Assembly: GCA_038131595.1 (NCBI GenBank)
Contig: JAYPPR010000008.1
Coordinates: 434,001 to 498,000, forward strand
DNA length: 64,000 nt
Direction of reading: 5' to 3'
Source: UBA9926 sp038131595
Lineage (GTDB): Bacteria; Pseudomonadota; Gammaproteobacteria; Pseudomonadales; Azotimanducaceae
In this document: piece by piece, positions 45,236-54,505 of the stretch
How the letters are laid out: every line of letters starts with the position of its first letter
How positions within the stretch are numbered: position 1 is the first letter of the stretch
Program-made: the position numbers and the translations under genes
Notes under the pieces: model-generated
What the model saw: only the letters and a program-made list of their open reading frames with translations
Database searches by the model: none
What the model was told of the DNA's origin: nothing

Positions 45236-47722
45236 TTAACTGCCGAATCGATATCGCAATTTCACAATCAGGCGATTGACGATTGGGTCAACGAAACTAT
45301 CTGTAAACAGAGACCCGAATTCGTCTTCACGATCAAACGGCAATTGATTCCCTCGGTTATAGACCACGTAAAGATCCGTCAGCGGCGCAATTTCCCAACG
45401 ATAGCGCAGCTGGGCAGTCAGCAGACTAACGGTAAAGTTATTGGAAGCGTCGCCTCGACCCAGCAGTTCGAGCTCATCGTCACCAACTTGCGTCTGATAA
45501 AGGCCGTCCTCATAGGCCTTGACGCCCGCCCACTGAAGCCGAAGTTTGATTTGATGATTCGCCCGAATAAACCAGTTCACATCGACCGTAGGCTGAATGT
45601 CATATGCATCAAACGCACCAAACTGACGGCCACCCCGGTAAACGATCCAATCATCTCTTCGTTTAAAGGCAATGTCTGCATCGAAATAGAGGCGGTCCGA
45701 CAATCTAGCGGTGACACCGGCGCTCACATTAGACGAATATCCCCCGAGATCCTCACCAACACCACCGACCCCAAAAGAATAGCTGAACATTCGACTTGCA
45801 TCGGTTGACCACAAGACCTGCCACCAAGGCCTTGCGTCCGCCGCGTACTGACCGTTACCTCTACTGTTGATGTCTTCAACTCTAGCGGCATGCCACCCTA
45901 GCCCTGTACGAATCGTGTTCCTTCCGCCGACCTCCAGAATATTCCGCCAGTAGATGCCCCGGTCGACGGCATCGCCGGCTAAGTTTTCATAGTAACGGGC
46001 AATCACCGTGCCACGCGTGGCCCGATACCACGACGAAGGCTTAGGGAAAGCGTAGCTGAAGATGTACTGCGATCCTCGATAGTTATTCCGGCTCAAAAAC
46101 CCCATGTCGTTGATATCAACAGTGTCATCGAACCGTTCAAGTTCTAATTTATGCTGATACCGAGACGATGGCGCGTAGCGCACATCCAAGACCGCCCCGT
46201 CTCCTGTTGTTCCCCGTTTATCACTTCGAACAAGTTGAAGATCGGCATTCAGAAGCCCCGAGGCCGAGGTGTAATGCGCGTCTAGACCGTGTACTTCCGC
46301 GTCAAAGAGGGGTCCCTCCACCAAAGTAGCGAGATAGCCCAGACCCAATCGATAACCATCACTCCGTTCGTACAATCCGCGCACTGCGCTAAAGCGTCTG
46401 CCATCTGCCGTAATCGGCTGCGGGCGCCCATCTGCGCCCAGCCCTCGCCAAACCACTTCATCTTCTTCTGCCGACAGGACGCCATACCGCAATCCGCCAT
46501 AATTGCCCGCCAATTTGACCGCACCAAGCAGATCAGTGGGCTCATCTCGCTGACCTCGGTCCAACACAATGTCGGAGGGCACATTAATTTGATTCGCGGT
46601 GCCGCCGATCCTCCGTGTATTTAAGAGGCTGATCGGTGCAGGCAGCCCATCTCTTAGGAAGACGCGCCTTGACGTGGTTGCAAAATTTTCATTGGTAGTC
46701 TCCCTGAAGCCATTGCCCAAGTTGGATCGAGGGGTTGTCTCGTAAAGCTCGTTCCCCTCGAGAAAAAACAGGCGCTTCTCAGGGAAAAAGGTTTCGAGCG
46801 CGGTGAGGTTTAAGACCACGTCATCGGCTTCGACCGCACCGAAATCCGGCTCAACACTCGCAGTTAATCCAAGACGTGAGCTCAATTGCCAGTTGAAATC
46901 GAGTCCAGCACGCGCATCTTGATCACTCGCAGCATAGTCCAGCGTGCTCGAGACGTAGGGGATCAAACTCCACTGCCGCCTTGGCGAGACGCCTTCAACT
47001 GACATTGAATTAAGCGCCGTAACGAATTGCGGCGACGCATAGCTATGACCGGGCCACTGATACCGCTGATTTCGACTGGAGACTTGGCGACTAGCGGCAA
47101 AGCCGAGCGTCCTTTGTCCCTCTGCTGCCGGCAAATTCAACATCGACCACGGCAGGTAAAATTCTACGGACCACCCCGCTTCATGGGTTGCGGACTTACC
47201 GAGCCATGGTCCGTCCCAATCATTCGAGTAGCGGCGTTCGGGTAACACCTTGCCATCCATGACCGCATCGCCCAGCGCGATGATAAACCAATAGGCAAAA
47301 AGGCCTTGGCCGGAGGGGTCGATGGTGATGCCAAACGTATCGCGATCGATGAATTGGTCACGCGGCGTCAACCGCTTGGTCAACGAGTCGAGCGGCTGTT
47401 TCATCAAAGCCGAAACAAAGAGCCCCCGCTCAGTGGCAATCAAACGAATCTCTGTTTCGTACTCGGCAGGCTCGCCGGTACCAGGAACAGCGACAATCAT
47501 ATTGTCGTAATAGGGTGTCCGAGCCCAAACCGGTTCATCGATACGCCCGTCGACTTTAATCCCAACCTCACTGTGAGCGGCCGTATCGATCGCAAAGCGA
47601 TGCATGGGGATACCGCCTAAGGTACCCTTCAGCGATTGTTTGCCAATACCCGCTGGCGTATCTGCAAGCGCTATTACGGCTCCCGCCAAACACACGCTGA
47701 AAAGAAATACTCTCAGTGACAT
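45236..47722 (-). CDS. DUF5916 outer-membrane protein with CBM9-like N-terminal domain
   Basis: An 828-residue protein. It has a signal peptide (SLRVFLFSVCLAGAVIALA), then a CBM9-like domain starting IKVDGRIDEPVWARTPYYD near residue 55, and a long C-terminal DUF5916 domain with the typical DFGAVEADDVVLNLTALETF and FFPEKRLFFLEGNELYE stretches. The last part alternates aromatic and polar strands and ends LRYRF-GS, like an outer-membrane barrel. Function is not established; relatives are common near TonB receptors in marine bacteria. The start at 47722 follows a GGGAG site. It is divergent from the SSS symporter. Confidence 0.82.
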   Translation of the reverse strand: MSLRVFLFSVCLAGAVIALADTPAGIGKQSLKGTLGGIPMHRFAIDTAAHSEVGIKVDGRIDEPVWARTPYYDNMIVAVPGTGEPAEYETEIRLIATERGLFVSALMKQPLDSLTKRLTPRDQFIDRDTFGITIDPSGQGLFAYWFIIALGDAVMDGKVLPERRYSNDWDGPWLGKSATHEAGWSVEFYLPWSMLNLPAAEGQRTLGFAASRQVSSRNQRYQWPGHSYASPQFVTALNSMSVEGVSPRRQWSLIPYVSSTLDYAASDQDARAGLDFNWQLSSRLGLTASVEPDFGAVEADDVVLNLTALETFFPEKRLFFLEGNELYETTPRSNLGNGFRETTNENFATTSRRVFLRDGLPAPISLLNTRRIGGTANQINVPSDIVLDRGQRDEPTDLLGAVKLAGNYGGLRYGVLSAEEDEVVWRGLGADGRPQPITADGRRFSAVRGLYERSDGYRLGLGYLATLVEGPLFDAEVHGLDAHYTSASGLLNADLQLVRSDKRGTTGDGAVLDVRYAPSSRYQHKLELERFDDTVDINDMGFLSRNNYRGSQYIFSYAFPKPSSWYRATRGTVIARYYENLAGDAVDRGIYWRNILEVGGRNTIRTGLGWHAARVEDINSRGNGQYAADARPWWQVLWSTDASRMFSYSFGVGGVGEDLGGYSSNVSAGVTARLSDRLYFDADIAFKRRDDWIVYRGGRQFGAFDAYDIQPTVDVNWFIRANHQIKLRLQWAGVKAYEDGLYQTQVGDDELELLGRGDASNNFTVSLLTAQLRYRWEIAPLTDLYVVYNRGNQLPFDREDEFGSLFTDSFVDPIVNRLIVKLRYRFGS

Positions 47723-47893
47723 AAATGATCTCCCGAGCCGGATGATCTGCCTTTCCCCGCACGAGTCCAGCCCCAAGAATCACCCGCACTGAACGCTATT
47801 ACCCGGTTGTGACTCCACTCCCGTTTGAGTTAGGTTATTTCAAATAAGAGCCCGATCTTACGGCGCTAATCTTTGGGCACCCTGGGGGGATAA

Positions 47894-49459
47894 ATGACGT
47901 TAATTACTTGGTCGTGGATATTCTTGGTGCTGTACATCGGTGCCATGATTGGCATCGGGCTATTCGCACAACGGAAAATTCAGCACGCTGATGACTTTGC
48001 CACCGCCCGAGGAGGATACGGTCCTTTCTTTCTTGCCCTGGCTTTTGCTGCCTCTACGGCAAGCGGCGCAACTTTTCTCGGCAGTCCGGCACTGTCCTAT
48101 GAATGGGGACTCGCCGCCAACTGGGGTAACTTTCTTTACCCACTGGGTGTCTATTGCGGCATCCTGATTTCGATGCGGCTAATCGCTACCGCAGGAAACC
48201 GGTTCGGCAATCGATCGATCCCTGAGTATCTCGGTGACCGATACCAGTCTGAAGCCATCCGCATCATGGTGTCTATTTTGTCGCTCGTCCTCTTCTTCTA
48301 CCTTGCTGGGCAGCTGGTCTCAGGCGTCGTGATGTTCGAGATTATGCTGGGACTCGACTCAGACTGGGCGCTCATTATTACTACAGTCGTTTTGTTGACC
48401 TATGTTGTGCTGGGCGGTGCGCACGCAGACATTCTGACCGATGGCGCTCAGGGCGCGCTTATGCTGATTCTTGCTGTGATCGTTATTATTCTGACGCTGA
48501 TCGGCTACGGGGTAGAAGGCGGATTCTCTGGGATGATTGACGACCTTCAGCGTCAAGATCCAGAGCTGACGACCGCCCTCAATACGCAAACTCCGCTTTA
48601 CCACTCATGGTGGTCCATCTTCGTCATCGCCTTTGCCCATATGCCGCTCGGATTGCTTCCCCACTTAGGCAACAAATTGTGGGCACTAAAGGATCAATCG
48701 CAGCGGTTTCAGTTCGTCAAACTGGCAGCCCTCTTTGGCGTTACCCTAGGGATGCTGGGGCTTGGAGGGCTGCTGGCTCGAGTCTATTTCGGAGATGCGC
48801 TGTATGCCGAAGGGGGTAACCCGAACCAATCACTACCCCTCCTTTTCGTTGAGATCTTTCCGACCTGGCTCGCTGCACTCATTGGTGTGGGCGTGCTCTC
48901 TGCCGTAATGAGTACGGCTGATGGACTGGTCGTTTCTTCGAGCCAGATTATTGCGAATGACCTTTATCGCCGCTCTCTCGCCCCGAAATTCCACGCACAC
49001 CTCTCTGAGGAAGCCCTAGATCACCGTGTACTCATGATCTCTCGCTATTCGACCGTTGGCGTCCTACTGATCACCATGGCGATGGCCTGGGGCTTGCGCG
49101 ATATTAACGTTGCCTTGATTGTGTGGATTGGCGTTGGCGGCATGATGGCAGCACTCTCGGGACCACTCATTATCGGCGCCCTCTGGCAAGGGGTTACTCG
49201 AGCAGGTGCCTACGCGGGCCTCATCGGAGGGATCACAACCTTTGTTATCTTGCATGCCCAATTGATCGATCCTAACTGGTTTGAACCAGGATTTTTCTTT
49301 GATGCGGCAACTTGGCTCTATGGTGAGGGACCCAATCCCTACTCGTGCGCTGTCATGGGCGAGATTGTGTCCGTGTCCCTGACATTCATCGTATCCAAAC
49401 TCACGCAGCCATTACCGGAAGATCATCTACGCGCGCTTTTTCAGGGGTCTGAAGCGTAG
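47894..49459 (+). CDS. Sodium:solute symporter (SSS family)
   Basis: A 521-residue inner-membrane protein with about thirteen hydrophobic segments. ATARGGYGPFFLALAFAAST near residue 38 and the SSS signature region around GVLSAVMSTADGLVVSSSQI near residue 335 place it in the sodium/solute symporter family (PutP/DUR3 superfamily). The substrate is unknown. The location, 34 bp before nitrile hydratase genes and a few kilobases from urease, allows a small nitrogen compound such as an amide, a nitrile-derived compound or urea, but this is inference only. GGGGGG lies before the ATG. Confidence 0.87.
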   Translation: MTLITWSWIFLVLYIGAMIGIGLFAQRKIQHADDFATARGGYGPFFLALAFAASTASGATFLGSPALSYEWGLAANWGNFLYPLGVYCGILISMRLIATAGNRFGNRSIPEYLGDRYQSEAIRIMVSILSLVLFFYLAGQLVSGVVMFEIMLGLDSDWALIITTVVLLTYVVLGGAHADILTDGAQGALMLILAVIVIILTLIGYGVEGGFSGMIDDLQRQDPELTTALNTQTPLYHSWWSIFVIAFAHMPLGLLPHLGNKLWALKDQSQRFQFVKLAALFGVTLGMLGLGGLLARVYFGDALYAEGGNPNQSLPLLFVEIFPTWLAALIGVGVLSAVMSTADGLVVSSSQIIANDLYRRSLAPKFHAHLSEEALDHRVLMISRYSTVGVLLITMAMAWGLRDINVALIVWIGVGGMMAALSGPLIIGALWQGVTRAGAYAGLIGGITTFVILHAQLIDPNWFEPGFFFDAATWLYGEGPNPYSCAVMGEIVSVSLTFIVSKLTQPLPEDHLRALFQGSEA

Positions 49460-49493
49460 CGGTAGCGGTGTCCAGCAGTAACGAGGATCGAGT

Positions 49494-50177
49494 ATGGATG
49501 GCATTCATGACTTAGGCGGCAAGCCAGGCTATGGGTTCGTCGACCAAACTTCAAAGGCACATCCTTTTGAAGCACCATGGGAAGGCCGAGTCTTCGCGAT
49601 GCTGAACCTTGTTGCGAGAGCGGGCGCTTATCGAAACACAGACGAATTTCGACACGCGATAGAACGCATTGCCGAAGATCATTACTTCGACCACGGGTAT
49701 TTTGGTCGCTGGCTTTCCGCAATGGAATTGCTCCTACTGGAGTCAGGTCTCGTGTCTTCAAACGAACTTGATGACTTGCCTTTGCGACCAAGCGCAAACG
49801 ATGGCGACTCGCCCTCAACCGCTCGAGCGAGACAAGCCAAACCCGCCGACCACGAGGGCCAAGCCGCCACACTCAGCGCCATGAAGGACCAAGATCTCAT
49901 CCAGAGCGAACCGATCACTGCACCAAAGTATCGGATCAATCAAAGCATACGAACAATTAGCCACGCACTACCGGGTCACACCCGATTGCCTGAGTTTGGT
50001 CGAAACAGGGAGGGAACGATTGTGGACTGCCACGGGCTATGGACCTTCCCAGATACTAGTGCGCACCAGCTAGATCCAGCACAGCAGTTTTTGTATACCG
50101 TGCGATTAACGCCCTTCGCTAATGATGAGGGAATCATCCATCTCGACCTATTTGAAGCCTACTTGGAGGCAAACTGA
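49494..50177 (+). CDS. nthB: Nitrile hydratase beta subunit
   Basis: A 227-residue protein matching the nitrile hydratase beta family: MDGIHDLGGKPGYGFVDQ at the N-terminus, HPFEAPWEGRVFAMLNLV near residue 23, and the SH3-like C-terminal part with RINQSIRTISHALPGHTRLP, GTIVDCHGLWTFPD and QFLYTVRL. It forms the heterodimer with the alpha subunit. The order beta, alpha, activator is that of cobalt-type enzymes. Its stop overlaps the next ATG (TGATG). Confidence 0.93.
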   Translation: MDGIHDLGGKPGYGFVDQTSKAHPFEAPWEGRVFAMLNLVARAGAYRNTDEFRHAIERIAEDHYFDHGYFGRWLSAMELLLLESGLVSSNELDDLPLRPSANDGDSPSTARARQAKPADHEGQAATLSAMKDQDLIQSEPITAPKYRINQSIRTISHALPGHTRLPEFGRNREGTIVDCHGLWTFPDTSAHQLDPAQQFLYTVRLTPFANDEGIIHLDLFEAYLEAN

Positions 50178-50757
50178 TGACGAAAACACCGACCATTGCC
50201 GATCGGGTTGAGGCGCTTGAAGCCTTGCTCACCCAAAAGGGCATCGTCACTAGCGAGCAACTGGATTCCATCGTGGCACGATACGCCGATCAAGTCGGCC
50301 CATTAAACGGTGCCCGCCTGATCGCTAGAGCGTGGACCGACCCCGAATTCAAGGCAAGGTTGTTGATTGATGCCACTTCCGTCGTGCAGGAGTGGAAACT
50401 TGAGGGCGGGCAAGTGGACCGCTTGATCGTGAAAGAGAACACCGCAAGCATCCATAACGTCGTAGTGTGCACACTTTGCTCTTGTTACCCATGGGCAATC
50501 TTGGGGCTTCCCCCTAAGTGGTATAAGTCACCAGAGTATCGTTCCCGAATCGTTGTTGAACCGCGCACCGTGCTAGGTGAGATGGGACTGCAACTCGACG
50601 AAGGGACAGAGATTCGAGTGTGGGATTCGAGCGCTGAGGTTCGATATCTTGTCCTGCCCGAACAACCATCTGAAACAGTTGGCCTGCCCGAAGGCGAACT
50701 GACGGCTCTAATCAGTCGGGATGCCATGATCGGCGTCGCTCGCGTCGAGCCAGTCTG

Positions 50758-50758
<1 letters not shown>
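50177..50758 (+). CDS. nthA: Nitrile hydratase alpha subunit, cobalt type
   Basis: A 193-residue catalytic subunit. The metal-binding claw is VVCTLCSCYPWAILG near residue 95; Thr between the first two cysteines (CTLCSC) marks the non-corrin cobalt type, while iron enzymes have CSLCSC. WYKSPEYRSRIVVEPR and the segment GTEIRVWDSSAEVRYLVLP are family signatures. The enzyme hydrates nitriles to amides in the cytoplasm. Two of the cysteines are oxidised after translation in known enzymes. No amidase is found in the window, so the fate of the amide is open. Start and stop both overlap neighbours, so all three genes are coupled. Confidence 0.94.
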
Positions 50759-51165
<407 letters not shown>

Positions 51166-51479
51166 TCTCAGCAACTATCGATCACTGATGCTTTCTTACC
51201 CTCTGCCATATGGCGCTGTAGGCTTTGCCCCGGATTAGAAAACAGTCGACCAATCCCAGCTAACGTCAATGCAACCCTGCTAACTCCACCCCAATATAGT
51301 CACCGCGTTCGGGAGCCAAAACCGAGAGAGCCTTCGAACGCTGGCGTGCCTCAATCAGTCCAATCGAAGCCCATTGATCGCCCCTTACTTGATCCACCCA
51401 AGACGCCCATGCAATATGCTACGCAATACTCGAAAATAGAGCATCGAGCACCAAACAGTGAAGAAAAGGCGAATACAGC
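51166..51479. other. Gene-free stretch after the nitrile hydratase operon
   Basis: These 314 bases contain no supported gene and no clear terminator. They separate the nitrile hydratase operon from the dioxygenase gene, which begins with GTG. Confidence 0.45.
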
Positions 51480-52616
51480 GTGACTGAGTCCATCGCTTAC
51501 GGCGACCACTCAAGCGAAATGGCCAAATACTGCACCGAGGGTGAAGCCAGAGCCATGGCACTCGGGAATCGAGGGCCCATTCGCTGGGATCAAGATGGGC
51601 AACTTCACTCCGACATTATCCGAGCCTACAAAGCGACCGGCTTCTACGTATTCACTTCCGTTTTGGAGCCGGCTGAACTCGAGGACCTCGAGCGCGATCT
51701 AAATAACCTGCTCGCTCGAGCGCCTAAAACCAAGGGCTCGCCCGTAGATGTGTTAAATCGCCCAGCGCTGAGCTCCGATTGCAAGGCGAGCAACCTAGGA
51801 TGGGTAGCGCCTTTATCAGACCCTGTCGGAGGGACCAAGCGCAGCTCAGGGCGCCATCCCGTCAAAATGTATGAACCGAGCGCCCCGAGTGATGCGCCCG
51901 AGGCAGTGCTCCAAATTGTATTGGGTTCTCTGCAGTTCTCCGATGCTCACCTTAGACTCTACGGTCACCCAGCGCTGCTCAGGGTTGCCGCGTCTATCAA
52001 TGGCGAAGACTTTGTTCCTTTCAACGAAGCCATTTGGATCAAACATCCCCATCTTGGTGGATCAGTTGCTTGGCACCAAGACGGTACCACCCAATGGGAC
52101 CACCCTGATTTCGATGAAGGAACGCATGGCTTCAATTTTATGGCGCAACTCTATGGCTGCGATGCCACCAATGGGCTATGGGTTGTCCCAGGGTCGCACC
52201 ACTCACGCGCTGACATACCGAGACTTTACGAAAACGCTGGATCAGATCGACTCGCTGACGCCGTCCCGCTGCTATGCGAGCCTGGCGATGTCGCGATCTG
52301 CAACCGGCAAGCCGTGCACGGAAGCTTTGCCAACACCTCGCCAAACCCTAGGGTCACCTTCAACTTTGGCTTCCACCGGAGATCCTCTGTTCTCGGTGTT
52401 GCGGGCAACGGTATCCATAGTGCTGCGGCAATTTACGATGAGCAAAGAATCAATCAGCGATCAAAGCTTATCGGCTATGCCATCAGTGCACGTGCAGAGC
52501 GTTTTCCCGAAGAAACGGCTTACCATTACGAGCCACTCGCCAATCAATCCTTGCTCTGGAATGAAGAAGCTCGAGAGGACATCGCCGATTACAATTTGCT
52601 CGACTTAGGCATTTAG
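51480..52616 (+). CDS. Phytanoyl-CoA dioxygenase (PhyH) family protein
   Basis: A 378-residue Fe(II)/2-oxoglutarate oxygenase. The HxD iron motif is in GGSVAWHQDGTTQWDHPD near residue 195, and the distal His and 2-oxoglutarate-binding Arg are in AVHGSFANTSPNPRVTFNFG near residue 280. GLWVVPGSHHSRADIP is typical of the family. It starts with GTG at 51480. The substrate is unknown. It lies between the nitrile hydratase operon and the tail of the urease operon, which converges on it with a 12-bp overlap. Confidence 0.87.
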   Translation: MTESIAYGDHSSEMAKYCTEGEARAMALGNRGPIRWDQDGQLHSDIIRAYKATGFYVFTSVLEPAELEDLERDLNNLLARAPKTKGSPVDVLNRPALSSDCKASNLGWVAPLSDPVGGTKRSSGRHPVKMYEPSAPSDAPEAVLQIVLGSLQFSDAHLRLYGHPALLRVAASINGEDFVPFNEAIWIKHPHLGGSVAWHQDGTTQWDHPDFDEGTHGFNFMAQLYGCDATNGLWVVPGSHHSRADIPRLYENAGSDRLADAVPLLCEPGDVAICNRQAVHGSFANTSPNPRVTFNFGFHRRSSVLGVAGNGIHSAAAIYDEQRINQRSKLIGYAISARAERFPEETAYHYEPLANQSLLWNEEAREDIADYNLLDLGI

Positions 52617-53264
52617 CGCGGCATCGGGCTCAAGATTACGAATCGCATCAACCATGCCTTCTTTGCCAATGAACGAGACGATCTCGCTGACGCCTTCACC
52701 GGTTCTCATATTGGTAAAGACAAAGGGTCGATCACCGCGCTGAGCACGCGCGTCTCTCTCCATAACCCCCAAATCGGCGCCAACATGAGGCGCAAGGTCT
52801 GTCTTGTTAATGATGAGCAAGTCTGACTTGGTAATGCCGGGCCCACCCTTCCGCGGAATCTTGTCTCCAGCGGAAACATCAATGACGTAAAGCGTTAGGT
52901 CCGATAGTTCAGGGCTAAACGTCGCAGCAAGATTGTCTCCACCACTCTCAATGATGATCAGGTCGAGTCCTGGAAATTCAGCATTCAGTTCGTCAACAGC
53001 AAGCAGATTCATGCTTGCGTCCTCTCGAATCGCCGTATGAGGACATCCTCCTGTTTCTACCCCCTTAATTCGATCAGGAGATAACGCCTGATGACGCAAC
53101 AAAAAGTCTGCATCCTCGCGCGTATAAATATCATTCGTGATGACAGCTAAATTCACTCGCTGCCGTAGCGCCAAGCACAGTTGCTTGACCATGGCTGTCT
53201 TACCGGCACCAACAGGACCGCCAATTCCCATTCTCAAAGCAGGCTTTTGCGTTTGCTGATTCAT
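52605..53264 (-). CDS. ureG: Urease accessory GTPase
   Basis: A 219-residue SIMIBI GTPase. The P-loop is GIGGPVGAGKTAMVKQL, the metal-binding CPH is in GVETGGCPHTAIREDASMN near residue 70, the Walker B region is LIIIESGGDN, and NKTDLAPHVGADL gives the guanine-binding motif. It delivers nickel to urease together with UreE, UreF and UreD. The start at 53264 is chosen over an upstream frame with a non-homologous basic extension. A 22-bp repeat array lies between ureF and this gene. Confidence 0.94.
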   Translation of the reverse strand: MNQQTQKPALRMGIGGPVGAGKTAMVKQLCLALRQRVNLAVITNDIYTREDADFLLRHQALSPDRIKGVETGGCPHTAIREDASMNLLAVDELNAEFPGLDLIIIESGGDNLAATFSPELSDLTLYVIDVSAGDKIPRKGGPGITKSDLLIINKTDLAPHVGADLGVMERDARAQRGDRPFVFTNMRTGEGVSEIVSFIGKEGMVDAIRNLEPDAALNA

Positions 53265-53337
53265 ATCCTGTCTCCTTTTCTTCTTACGCAGATCGATTTG
53301 TAGCGCGCAAAGCACCTTTGCCTTAGGGGGCAACTGT

Positions 53338-53424
53338 TTTGCCTATTAAGGACAAATACTTTGCCTATTAAGGACAAATACTTTGCCTATTAAGGACAAA
53401 ATGTTTTGCCTAACTAGGACAAAA
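53338..53424. repeat. 22-bp tandem repeat between ureF and ureG
   Basis: Three near-exact copies of the 22-base unit TTTGCCTATTAAGGACAAATAC (broken here only at its last bases) are followed by a diverged fourth copy. The fourth contains the stop codon of ureF, so the last UreF residues are encoded within the repeat. Each unit has a near-palindromic CCTATTAAGG core. Confidence 0.88.
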
Positions 53425-54055
53425 ACAATCGATTCTCCAAATATTCATGACGACTCGATAGCATCGCTAATCCTGGTAGCGAGGGTCCCCAGGTCCTCTC
53501 ATCAAACACTTCCTTTGGTGTTGATTCTACGACCTGGAAGAGTTGCTTCATTAAGCGGTGGACCTGCTGTTGACCGAGCGGCAGCAATTTTGCGCAGGCC
53601 AGGCAGGCATTTTCGAGCCAACTAAATATATAAGCCGAACGCGTTGCTTCTTCATCGATATCCCACATGACACCTGCCCGTGCCCACTGAGTGACCAGCG
53701 AACATTGCTCCAGTTGCACCACGTCAGTCCCGTCGACATCCAGCAGTTTTTTTAAGGCGAGGCCAAGGCGCATGTCCTCTTGCCACAACTCTTTCGTTTC
53801 GCGGCTTGCAAGCATCAATTGATTCAAGCGACTCATCTCATCTACGTCATTCGCGAGCCTTGCCTCACGCATCACCTGGAGCATAGGTAGATCAGTCCGA
53901 CTGAGGCCTGCACTGTATACCTCTCGAAGCCACTGCTCGGCGCTCACTTCATCTATGACGACCCCATCATGGTGAGCACGCTCTAATCCCTGCGAATGCG
54001 CGAAGCTTCCGATTGGTAGCGCGCTGCTCGCTAATCTCAGCAACCTAAGATTCAT
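53414..54055 (-). CDS. ureF: Urease accessory protein
   Basis: A 213-residue helical protein. SSALPIGSFAHSQGLERAHHD near the start, LPMLQVMREARLANDVDEMS near residue 60 and LARLLPLGQQQVHRLMKQLF-like sequence near 170 match UreF. It acts in the UreD-UreF-UreG complex that activates apo-urease. Its start overlaps the end of ureE by 11 bp. Its C-terminus (LFLS) is encoded in the first repeat unit of the array upstream of ureG. Confidence 0.9.
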   Translation of the reverse strand: MNLRLLRLASSALPIGSFAHSQGLERAHHDGVVIDEVSAEQWLREVYSAGLSRTDLPMLQVMREARLANDVDEMSRLNQLMLASRETKELWQEDMRLGLALKKLLDVDGTDVVQLEQCSLVTQWARAGVMWDIDEEATRSAYIFSWLENACLACAKLLPLGQQQVHRLMKQLFQVVESTPKEVFDERTWGPSLPGLAMLSSRHEYLENRLFLS

Positions 54056-54494
54056 GGCTGTGGTGATGGTGGTGCTTATAGGCACCATCAATGGGTTGAA
54101 AGGGCATATCAACGGGAACAGGCTCAAACCCAAGGTGGCGAACCATCCCATCAATTACGTGATCTCTTGCGTAGCGAACGATGGACCCTTCAAGCTGCAC
54201 GGGGAGATGCCTATTGCCTAAGTGGTAAACCACCGGCAGTAACGCCTCAGCGGTTCCCCGCACTTCCGAAAGAGGCTCAGGTTTAGCCACCACTCGCACC
54301 CGCCGATTGGCGTCGCTGACCAGAACCGAGCCATGCGTGAGGACGGTCCCTCTCGGCAGAAAGGCTTCAACGACATGACCCTCAGAGTCTGTAGCTCGGA
54401 ATCGACACTTCTTCCTGCTATCAAAGTCCAACAAAAGCTCGGGCAGTGTCTGATCTTGAGCCTCAGACTCTACGACTTGAAATGATTCACTCAT
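54045..54494 (-). CDS. ureE: Urease nickel metallochaperone
   Basis: A 149-residue protein with the UreE N-terminal fold (KCRFRATDSEGHVVEAFLPR) and the nickel-binding C-terminal domain containing YHLGNRHLPVQLEGS and VRHLGFEPVPVDMPFQP. It ends with a His-rich tail, five His plus one, which would bind nickel. The ATG at 54494 is preferred, with GAGGA eight bases upstream. It donates nickel to UreG. The gene lies 11 bp after ureC. Confidence 0.92.
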   Translation of the reverse strand: MSESFQVVESEAQDQTLPELLLDFDSRKKCRFRATDSEGHVVEAFLPRGTVLTHGSVLVSDANRRVRVVAKPEPLSEVRGTAEALLPVVYHLGNRHLPVQLEGSIVRYARDHVIDGMVRHLGFEPVPVDMPFQPIDGAYKHHHHHSHES

Positions 54495-54505
54495 GACTGT
54501 CCTCG

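Noticed and set aside
53338..53424. Possible CRISPR or integrase attachment repeats
   Set aside because: The 22-bp copies are contiguous without spacers, and no integrase is nearby.
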